This document shows, piece after piece, positions 1 to 5,717 of a stretch of DNA of 39,375 nt. The notes below the pieces were generated by a model. It saw only the letters and a list, made by a program, of their open reading frames with translations. It had not been told where the DNA came from and made no database searches. Location of the stretch: contig NZ_JACYHE010000056.1 in NCBI RefSeq assembly GCF_021696945.1, positions 1 to 39,375 of the forward strand, written 5' to 3'. The stretch comes from Streptomyces sp. JJ36 (GTDB lineage Bacteria > Actinomycetota > Actinomycetes > Streptomycetales > Streptomycetaceae). A program made the position numbers and the translations under genes. Numbering within the stretch: the stretch's first letter is position 1; each line of letters starts with the position of its first letter.

Positions 1-452
1 CGGGGCGGCGCGGCGGTGCCCGACGCCGGGCGGGCGGCTCCCTCGCCCTGACCGGACGTGCCGGAGGCCGCCGTGGCCGCGGGCGGCGCGTCCGCGGCCC
101 GGCTGGTGTCGGCCTGTTCCGCTCCGCCGGCCTCCGCCGCGTGCTCCGCCCGGCCGCGGAGGGCGCGGACCAGGGCCGCGCGGGCCGCGGGTCCGGCGAC
201 GAGCGCGCCCGGCACCGCGGCGCAGGGGAAGCGGGGGTCGGTGAGGGCCAGCCGCAGGCTGTGCCGGTGGCCCACGAAACGACGGTCGACCAGCGCCACC
301 CGCTCCCCCGCCGGCAGCCCGGCCAGTTCCGCCGCCGCCTCCGCGGGGCCCTCCGCGGCGCGCACGGCGAAGCCCAGAGCGCCCAGGTCGTCCTCGAGCG
401 ACGAACCGGCGGCCGGCGGGCCGGTGAGGATGGCGGTGGGCAGGGGACTCAC
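1..452 (-). CDS. 5' part of a DUF5941-like / CDP-alcohol phosphatidyltransferase-type protein (runs off the window)
   Basis: An open frame on the minus strand enters from the left edge and begins near 452. The N-terminus contains TAILTGPPAAGSSLEDDL and later GERVALVDRRFVGHRHSL, which I associate with the N-terminal region of large actinobacterial membrane proteins combining a DUF5941-type domain with a CDP-alcohol phosphatidyltransferase domain; the catalytic part would lie outside the window. From about residue 115 the visible part becomes Ala/Gly/Pro-rich linker. The start is ambiguous: GTG at 452 overlaps its own GAGGAG sequence, whereas an in-frame CTG at 443 lies 8 nt after that GAGGAG and would place TAILTG at the family's usual position. 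It is divergent from galE. The coding call is firm; the family is recalled, not searched. Confidence 0.6.
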   Translation of the reverse strand, partial: MSPLPTAILTGPPAAGSSLEDDLGALGFAVRAAEGPAEAAAELAGLPAGERVALVDRRFVGHRHSLRLALTDPRFPCAAVPGALVAGPAARAALVRALRGRAEHAAEAGGAEQADTSRAADAPPAATAASGTSGQGEGAARPASGTAAPP

Positions 453-686
453 TCCTCGGTACGGGTGTGACCTCCGGGCTCCGGGCGTGCAGACGCCCGC
501 GCGGCGGCCTGGTCTCGCCCTCACCCGGACGCGGGAGGGGCGGCATGTCGGCAGAGGCTATCCGATCGGCGCAGGAGGCCGTTCACCCCGTATTCACCGG
601 GCCGCGGTTGCCCCGCCGGGGACAGCATGGTCGATCATGGGCCCGGCCACAATCGGCGCGCCCCTCCTGCCGGATAAGGTGACGGT

Positions 687-1685
687 ATGACGTGGTTGAT
701 CACTGGTGGCGCGGGATACATCGGGGCGCACGTGGTGCGTGCGATGCGGGAGGCCGGGCGGCCGGTGGTCGTGCTCGACGAGCTGTCCACGGGACTGGCG
801 GACCGGTTGCCGGCGGACGTGCCGCTGGTCCGGGGCTCCACGCTGGACCGCGCGCTGCTCGACCGTACGCTCGCCCGGCACCAGGTCCGCGGCGTGCTGC
901 ACCTGGCGGCGAAGAAGCAGGTCGGCGAGTCGGTGGAGCAGCCGCTGCGCTACTACCGGGAGAACGTGCACGGGCTGACCGTGCTGCTGGAGGCGGTCGT
1001 CGCGGCCGGGATCGACCGCTTCGTCTTCTCCTCCTCGGCCGCCGTCTACGGCATGCCGGATGTGGACCTCGTCACGGAGGACACGCCGTGCGTGCCGATG
1101 AACCCGTACGGCGAGACCAAGCTGGCCGGCGAGTGGCTGGTGCGCGCCACGGGCCGGGCGCACGGCCTGTCCACGGCCTGCCTGCGCTACTTCAACGTGG
1201 CGGGGGCGGTCCGGCCGGACCTCGCCGACGTGGGCGTGTTCAACATCATCCCGATGTTCTTCGACGCGCTGTCCCGCGGCGGGGCGCCGCTGATCTTCGG
1301 TGACGACTACCCGACCCCTGACGGCACCTGCGTCCGGGACTACATCCATGTGCAGGACCTCGCCGAGGCCCATGTGGCGGCCGCCCGGGAACTGGACGCC
1401 CGGGCCGGCGAGGGCGGCGACCTGACGGTGAACATCGGCACCGGGCACGGCGTGTCGGTGCGGGAGATGGCCGCGCTGGTGGCGGAGATCACCGGCCGCA
1501 CGGAACCGGCGGAGGTACGGCCGCGCCGTCCGGGGGACCCGGCCCGGGTGGTGGCCTCCGCGGCCCGGATCGGCAAGGAGCTCGGGTGGGCGCCGCGGTT
1601 CGGCATACGCGACATGGTCGCCTCCGCGTGGGAGGGCTGGTGCCGGCACCGCCCCGCGACCGTCGCAGACGGCCACACGGGCTGA
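687..1685 (+). CDS. galE: UDP-glucose 4-epimerase (GalE)
   Basis: A 332-aa protein of normal GalE length. It should interconvert UDP-glucose and UDP-galactose in the cytosol with bound NAD, feeding the Leloir pathway and galactose-containing glycans. The Rossmann signature GGAGYIG is at residues 7-13. The SDR catalytic pair is Y141-x3-K145 in NPYGETK, preceded by a Ser-rich stretch (FSSSAAVYG). RYFNVAG and the DGTCVRDYIHVQDLA block in the second half are typical of extended SDR epimerases. ATG at 687 follows AAGGTGACGG closely. The gene stands alone, divergent from the partial gene on its left, so galactose-operon membership is not suggested. Substrate range (glucose versus GlcNAc forms) cannot be read from the sequence. 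Confidence 0.93.
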   Translation: MTWLITGGAGYIGAHVVRAMREAGRPVVVLDELSTGLADRLPADVPLVRGSTLDRALLDRTLARHQVRGVLHLAAKKQVGESVEQPLRYYRENVHGLTVLLEAVVAAGIDRFVFSSSAAVYGMPDVDLVTEDTPCVPMNPYGETKLAGEWLVRATGRAHGLSTACLRYFNVAGAVRPDLADVGVFNIIPMFFDALSRGGAPLIFGDDYPTPDGTCVRDYIHVQDLAEAHVAAARELDARAGEGGDLTVNIGTGHGVSVREMAALVAEITGRTEPAEVRPRRPGDPARVVASAARIGKELGWAPRFGIRDMVASAWEGWCRHRPATVADGHTG

Positions 1686-1773
1686 GCGGCCCTGCCGCCG
1701 GCGCCCCGGCCTGCAACGGGAAAAGCGCAGGTCAGGCAATGACAACGGTGTTCAGTACCGCGTTGCTCCATAC

Positions 1774-1797
1774 CCCCCACCCGTAGTTCACTGGGGG
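1774..1797. promoter_or_regulatory. Inverted repeat upstream of the cation-efflux gene
   Basis: CCCCCA (1774-1779) and TGGGGG (1792-1797) form perfect 6-bp arms around a 12-nt centre, about 85 nt before the transporter start. It could be a metal-sensor operator or a hairpin at the end of galE. The rest of the 195-bp gap shows no other clear element. Confidence 0.3.
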
Positions 1798-1880
1798 CCG
1801 GCCGGGCGCCTCCGCGACCGCGGCGGGCACTCCCGCGCCACCCGGAGGACCCGGAGACCCCGACGACGGAAGGGCGCAGC

Positions 1881-2816
1881 ATGGGAGCGGGACACGACCA
1901 CGGCGTACCGCCGCGCGGCCTCACCGGCACGGCGGCCGCGGCCCACCGGAACCGGCTCCGGTGGGCGCTGGTGATCACGCTCACCATGATGGTGGTCCAG
2001 ATCACCGGGGGGCTGCTGGCGGACTCCCTGGCGCTGGTCGCCGACGCGGGGCACATGGCCACGGACGCGCTGGGCCTGGGCATGTCCCTGCTGGCGATCC
2101 ACTTCGCCAACCGCCCCACCAGCGAACGCCGCACCTACGGCTTCGCCCGCGCCGAGATCCTCGCGGCGCTGGCCAACTGCCTGCTGCTGCTCGGCGTCGG
2201 CGGCTACATCGCCTACGAGGCGGTCCAGCGCTTCGTCACCCCGGCGGCCACTCAGGGCGGGCTGATGCTGCTCTTCGGTGCCGTCGGCCTGGTCGCCAAC
2301 ACCGTCTCGCTGGCACTGCTGCTGGGCGGTCAGCGGGAGAGCCTGAACGTGCGGGGCGCCTTCCTGGAGGTGCTGGCGGACACCCTCGGCTCGGTGGCCG
2401 TGCTGCTCTCCGCCGGGATCATCATGCTCACCGGCTGGCAGGCCGCCGACCCGGTCGCCTCGCTGGTGATCGGGGCGATGATCGTCCCGCGTACGGTCCG
2501 GCTGGCGCGCGAGGCGCTGGACGTGCTGCTGGAGGCGGCGCCGAAGGACGTCGACCTGGCGGAGGTGCGGACGCACATCCTCTCCGTGCGCGGCGTGCTG
2601 GACCTGCACGACCTGCACGTGTGGACCATCACCTCCGGCATGCCGGTGCTCTCCGTGCACATCGTGGTCAGCCAGGACACGCTGGACGCGGTGGGGCACG
2701 GACGGATACTGCACGAGCTGCAGGAGTGCCTCGGCGAGCACTTCGACGTGGAGCACTGCACCTTCCAGCTCGAACCGCACGGCCATGCGGCCCACGAGGC
2801 GAGGCTGTGCCACTGA
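1881..2816 (+). CDS. Cation diffusion facilitator (CzcD/ZitB-type metal efflux)
   Basis: A 311-aa inner-membrane antiporter of the CDF family, predicted to export divalent metal (probably Zn2+) against protons. It has about six hydrophobic segments across residues 28-210 and a cytosolic C-terminal domain (about 225-311) with the LHDLHVWTITSG signature. The TM2 metal motif is intact: H58-M-A-T-D62 in DAGHMATDA. In TM5 the usual His-x3-Asp reads E163-V-L-A-D167, so the first ligand is Glu. The N-terminus is short with few histidines (GHDHG). It ends convergently with the RsbW-like gene. Membership of the family is certain; the metal is not. Confidence 0.93.
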   Translation: MGAGHDHGVPPRGLTGTAAAAHRNRLRWALVITLTMMVVQITGGLLADSLALVADAGHMATDALGLGMSLLAIHFANRPTSERRTYGFARAEILAALANCLLLLGVGGYIAYEAVQRFVTPAATQGGLMLLFGAVGLVANTVSLALLLGGQRESLNVRGAFLEVLADTLGSVAVLLSAGIIMLTGWQAADPVASLVIGAMIVPRTVRLAREALDVLLEAAPKDVDLAEVRTHILSVRGVLDLHDLHVWTITSGMPVLSVHIVVSQDTLDAVGHGRILHELQECLGEHFDVEHCTFQLEPHGHAAHEARLCH

Positions 2817-2837
2817 GCGGGGCGGTCGCCGTCACCG

Positions 2838-2855
2838 CGGACCGCCGGCGGTCCG
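2838..2855. terminator. Palindrome between convergent genes, possible terminator
   Basis: CGGACCGCC|GGCGGTCCG is a perfect 18-bp palindrome in the 73-bp gap between the convergent efflux gene and the RsbW-like gene. In RNA it would give a 7-bp G/C stem with a 4-nt loop. There is no U-run, as is usual for terminators in this GC range. Confidence 0.45.
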
Positions 2856-2889
2856 GCCGCGGGGACCGTCCCCCTCCCGGCCGCGGGCC

Positions 2890-3408
2890 TCAGCGGCACG
2901 GAGGGAGCGGCAGCGCGGCCCAGATCACCTTGCCGCCCGCGCCGGTCTGCTCCACGTCGCAGACGCCGCCCGCCTCCGCGGCGATCGTCTTCACCAGGAG
3001 CAGGCCGCGCCCTCCGGTGTGCTGCTGGTCGGGGTCGGCGGCCAGCGCCTTGGGGCGGTAGGGATGCCCGTCCTCCACAGCGACGCGGATCCAGCCGCTG
3101 CTCAGCGACAGCTCGACGCCGATCTCGGGGGAGAGCAGGGCGGCGTGCCGCACCGAGTTGGTGGCGAGCTCGGAGAGGATGAGCAGCACGCCCTGGAGGA
3201 GGTCCTCCGGTACGGGCGCGCCCTGGCGCCGTACGAGGTCGCGGACGGCGTGCCGCAACCGGGGCACCGAGGAGTCCACGGCAGAAGCGGCGAACCGCCA
3301 GGTGCCCTCGAAGGGGGCGGGCACCGCACGCTCCTGTACCGGTGTTGCGACCGGGGCTCCACCGCCGGCGTCCGGCGGCTCACTCCCGCGGATCTCCATC
3401 TCCCGCAC
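2890..3408 (-). CDS. RsbW-like ATP-binding protein (HATPase_c_2)
   Basis: A 172-aa single-domain GHKL ATPase of the anti-sigma-factor/serine kinase type abundant in Streptomyces. In this family such proteins sequester a sigma factor or phosphorylate an anti-anti-sigma partner. The N-box is visible in SELATNSVRHA (mid-protein), the G1 box as VEDGHPYRP, and the G2 box as TGGRGLLLV. The first 30 residues are a non-conserved Pro/Ala-rich tail. The start is GTG at 3408 preceded by GGGAGCGGG; an in-frame ATG lies three codons later. No sigma factor or STAS partner is adjacent, so the target is unknown. It is divergent from the enoyl-CoA hydratase gene across a repeat-rich 259-bp region. Confidence 0.88.
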   Translation of the reverse strand: MREMEIRGSEPPDAGGGAPVATPVQERAVPAPFEGTWRFAASAVDSSVPRLRHAVRDLVRRQGAPVPEDLLQGVLLILSELATNSVRHAALLSPEIGVELSLSSGWIRVAVEDGHPYRPKALAADPDQQHTGGRGLLLVKTIAAEAGGVCDVEQTGAGGKVIWAALPLPPCR

Positions 3409-3430
3409 CCCGCTCCCATCGCACGCGTCC

Positions 3431-3470
3431 TTGCACCTGTTGTTGCATCTGTTCTTGCACCGAGTGTTGG
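3431..3470. repeat. 12-bp phased TTGCA repeats upstream of the RsbW-like gene
   Basis: TTGCAC (3431), TTGCAT (3443), TTGCAC (3455) and TTGGCC (3467) start exactly 12 bp apart; the spacers after the first two are CTGTTG and CTGTTC. A further TTGCAC occurs at 3569. No in-frame start codon lies upstream of GTG 3408 before a stop, so this stretch is unlikely to be coding. Its place 23-62 bp upstream of the GTG suggests leader or operator DNA. Confidence 0.6.
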
Positions 3471-3527
3471 CCTCTCACACCCCCTGGTCCGGTCCGCTGA
3501 CCACAAGTCGGCAATGATCGATGGAAC

Positions 3528-3547
3528 TTGACGAAACACGTCGTGTT
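3528..3547 (+). promoter_or_regulatory. TTGACG hexamer abutting a 13-bp palindrome
   Basis: TTGACG (3528-3533), a good -35 match for plus-strand transcription, is followed directly by AACACGTCGTGTT (3535-3547), a perfect 6+1+6 palindrome. No convincing -10 hexamer is seen 16-19 nt downstream, so the promoter is only a possibility; the palindrome itself is certain. Confidence 0.4.
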
Positions 3548-3594
3548 CGTGGGCATCCGTGACCGACCTTGCACAGGTACCGCGGGCACCTCCT

Positions 3595-3646
3595 TGACGC
3601 GTCCCTGGCGCGTCAGGGACGCGTCCCTGGCGCTTCCCTGACGCGC
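3595..3646 (+). repeat. Nested direct and inverted repeats just upstream of the enoyl-CoA hydratase gene
   Basis: GACGCGTCCCTGGCGC occurs twice (3596-3611 and 3618-3633). GCGCGTCAGGGA (3608-3619) is a perfect inverted copy of TCCCTGACGCGC (3635-3646), and CAGGGACGCGTCCCTG (3614-3629) is a perfect 16-bp palindrome. TGACGCG (3595) and CGCGTCA (3609) form a third pair. These can fold in mutually exclusive ways and end 21 nt before the ATG. Confidence 0.7.
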
Positions 3647-3667
3647 CTGACGGATACGATCCGCACC

Positions 3668-4474
3668 ATGGAACCGGAGGGGACGGCACGGGCGGCAGCG
3701 ACGGAGGGCGCCGGCGACGGTCCCGCCGGCTCCTTGCGCGCCCGCAGCCAGGGCGGTGTGGCGACCGTCACCATCGACCACCCCGCCAAGCGCAACGCGA
3801 TGACCGCGGAGATGTGGCGCGCCCTGCCGCCGCTGCTCGACCGGCTCGCCGCCGACCGGGAGGTGCGGGTGCTGCTCCTCACCGGAGCGGGCGGGACCTT
3901 CTGCGCGGGCGCCGACATCTCCGCCCTGCGTACCGGCGCCGCCCCGGCACAGGAACTGGCGGTGGCGGCGGAGGAGGCGCTGGCCGCCTTCCCCCGGCCG
4001 ACGGTGGCGGTGGTGCGCGGACACTGCGTGGGCGGCGGCTGCCAGCTCGCCGCCGCGTGCGACCTGCGCTTCGCGGCCGAGGACGCACGCTTCGGGGTGA
4101 CCCCCGCGCGGCTGGGCATCGTCTACCCGGCCTCCTCCACCGCCCGCCTGGTAGGGCTGACCGGCCCGGCCACCGCCAAGCACCTGCTCTTCTCCGCGGA
4201 GCTGATCGGCGCCGGGCGGGCGCTGCGCTGCGGGCTGGTGGACGAGGTGCACGCGGAGGGCGCCCTGGACGACCGGGTGGCCGAGTACGCCCGGCTGCTC
4301 GCGGCCCGCTCGCAGCTCACCCAGGCCGCCGCCAAGGAGTTCGCGGACGGCCGGGCCGACCCCGACCGGGTCGCGTACTGGCACCGGGAGGCCGCGGCGG
4401 GCGGCGACACCGCCGAGGGGGTCTCCGCCTTCCTGGAGCGCCGCCCGCCGCGCTTCACCTGGCCGGTCCGGTGA
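3668..4474 (+). CDS. Enoyl-CoA hydratase/isomerase family protein
   Basis: A 268-aa crotonase-fold protein, normal length. Such enzymes add water to trans-2-enoyl-CoA or catalyse related CoA-thioester chemistry in the cytosol. The oxyanion-hole stretches are TFCAGADISAL and HCVGGGCQLAAACDLRFA. The second active-site region reads TPARLGIVYPASSTARL; the Glu found near here in classical hydratases (PExxLG) appears as Ala-Arg-Leu-Gly, so hydratase activity should not be assumed. I chose ATG 3668 (MEPEGT); the frame is open further upstream but that stretch is the repeat cluster. The first 25 residues are non-conserved. The gene is well separated from the beta-oxidation operon at 20-26 kb. Confidence 0.88.
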   Translation: MEPEGTARAAATEGAGDGPAGSLRARSQGGVATVTIDHPAKRNAMTAEMWRALPPLLDRLAADREVRVLLLTGAGGTFCAGADISALRTGAAPAQELAVAAEEALAAFPRPTVAVVRGHCVGGGCQLAAACDLRFAAEDARFGVTPARLGIVYPASSTARLVGLTGPATAKHLLFSAELIGAGRALRCGLVDEVHAEGALDDRVAEYARLLAARSQLTQAAAKEFADGRADPDRVAYWHREAAAGGDTAEGVSAFLERRPPRFTWPVR

Positions 4475-4512
4475 CGTCCGGAGCGACCGCGCCCGTTCCG
4501 GCCCGGTGCGGT

Positions 4513-4530
4513 CCGTACCGGGCGGTACGG
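4513..4530. promoter_or_regulatory. Inverted repeat upstream of the SalK-like gene
   Basis: CCGTACCG (4513-4520), GG, CGGTACGG (4523-4530): perfect 8-bp arms with a 2-bp centre, about 42 bp before the next ATG and 40 bp after the preceding stop. It may be an operator for the downstream gene or a weak terminator. Confidence 0.35.
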
Positions 4531-4571
4531 GCCGTTCCGGTCCGCTGTACCTGCGGGTAACGTGAGCGGAC

Positions 4572-5435
4572 ATGACGACTCCGCTCCCCGAGCGCGCCGG
4601 GCGCCGCTGCCACAACGTCCTGAACCCCCTGCACTCCGCCGTCTACTTCGCCCCGGACCTGGGCAAGGAACTCGCCCCCTACGGCATCGAGGACCCCAGC
4701 GCCGTCTACCTCGCCGGGCGCTCCGCCGCGATGGGCGCCGTCGGGCCCGGCCCGGTCACCGCCGCGTTCCACAACTTCAACCACACCCTCGTCGCCCGCT
4801 TCCTGCCCGAGGTGTGGGACCTCGCCTCCCCCGGTACGGTCCTCGGCGCCCGGATGCGGGCCGTGGACGCCATGCTGCACCGCCTGCTCGGCAAGGAGAC
4901 CGTGACGGGCCCCGAGGTGGCCGAGGCCGCCGGGCTGGCCCTGACCGCGGCGCGGGCCTGCACCCGGCCCGGTCGGCCGCTCTACGCCGCGCACGCCGAC
5001 CTGCCGGTGCCCGAGGCGCCGCACCTGGCGCTCTGGCACGCCGCCACACTGCTCCGCGAGCACCGCGGCGACGCCCATGTCGCCGTCCTTCAGCACCACG
5101 AACTCGACCCGCTGGAGGCGCTGGTGAGCCACACCGCCAGCGGTCGCGGAATGTCCCTGAAGTGGGTGCTGCGCACCCGCGGCTGGAACGAGCAGGACTG
5201 GATCGCCGCCCAGGGCCGGCTGCGGGACCGCGGGCTGCTGGACGCCGAGGGCGAGCTGACCGAGCGCGGGGCCGCCCTGCGCAAGGAGCTGGAGGACGAG
5301 ACCGACCGGCTGGACCGGCACCCGTACGAGGCGCTGGGCGCGGACGGCGTGGCACGGCTGACCGAACTCGCCACCGGGTTCACCACCACCGCGCTGGGCA
5401 ACGGCGCCTTCCCCGAGGACCTGCTGGGCCGCTGA
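4572..5435 (+). CDS. SalK/SCO6745-like conserved actinobacterial protein
   Basis: A 287-aa cytosolic protein. The start (RRCHNVLNPLHSAVYFAPDLGKEL) and the internal block AAFHNFNHTLVARFLPEVW resemble the SalK-type family annotated in Streptomyces (SCO6745 family), which has no firm biochemical role. The second half (about residues 175-235) reads like a winged-helix unit: LEALVSHTASGRGMSLKWVL, then RGWNEQDWIAAQGRLRDRGLLDAEGELTERG, a typical MarR-like wing segment. The C-terminus ends in a short helical region. ATG 4572 is preceded by GAGCGGAC. The coding call is firm; the family name is recalled, and regulator versus enzyme is open. Confidence 0.72.
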   Translation: MTTPLPERAGRRCHNVLNPLHSAVYFAPDLGKELAPYGIEDPSAVYLAGRSAAMGAVGPGPVTAAFHNFNHTLVARFLPEVWDLASPGTVLGARMRAVDAMLHRLLGKETVTGPEVAEAAGLALTAARACTRPGRPLYAAHADLPVPEAPHLALWHAATLLREHRGDAHVAVLQHHELDPLEALVSHTASGRGMSLKWVLRTRGWNEQDWIAAQGRLRDRGLLDAEGELTERGAALRKELEDETDRLDRHPYEALGADGVARLTELATGFTTTALGNGAFPEDLLGR

Positions 5436-5474
5436 GCCGGGTTTCGCCCGTCCGGGCGCGGAAACACGGGCGCC

Positions 5475-5597
5475 ATGAAGGCCATTGCAGACATCCTGCG
5501 CATGATCGGTGGTGCCCTCGCCACCCTGGTGACCCTCCCCTTCCGTGCCCTGGCACGGCTCTTCGGCGGCGCCGGCCGCACCCTGCACCGGCGCTGA
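5475..5597 (+). CDS. LPFR-motif small protein (40 aa)
   Basis: A 40-aa frame starting MKAIADILRMIGGALATL and continuing VTLPFRALARLFGGAGRTLHRR. It contains the LPFR core of a family of very small actinobacterial proteins of unknown function. The peptide is one amphipathic to hydrophobic helix (about residues 4-22), then a basic tail with five Arg and one Lys overall, a composition suited to lying on a membrane surface. It sits alone between the SalK-like gene and tex, same strand, 39 nt after the previous stop. No strong GGAGG is present (GGAAACACGGGCGCC precedes the ATG). It is too short for ordinary gene finders. Confidence 0.75.
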   Translation: MKAIADILRMIGGALATLVTLPFRALARLFGGAGRTLHRR

Positions 5598-5717
5598 GCG
5601 CGGACCCGCGCGGCACGGAGGCGCGTCTGACCGTCCGGACGCCGATTCCACCTGCCACAATGCAGGCTCACCCCGGGACACGGGGGAGACCAGCAACGGA
5701 CGGCGAAACGGATCGAC

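Noticed and set aside
3568..3667. Upstream in-frame extension of the enoyl-CoA hydratase (33 extra residues)
   Set aside because: That stretch is the nested repeat cluster, has no matching family sequence, and ATG 3668 gives a normal-length protein.
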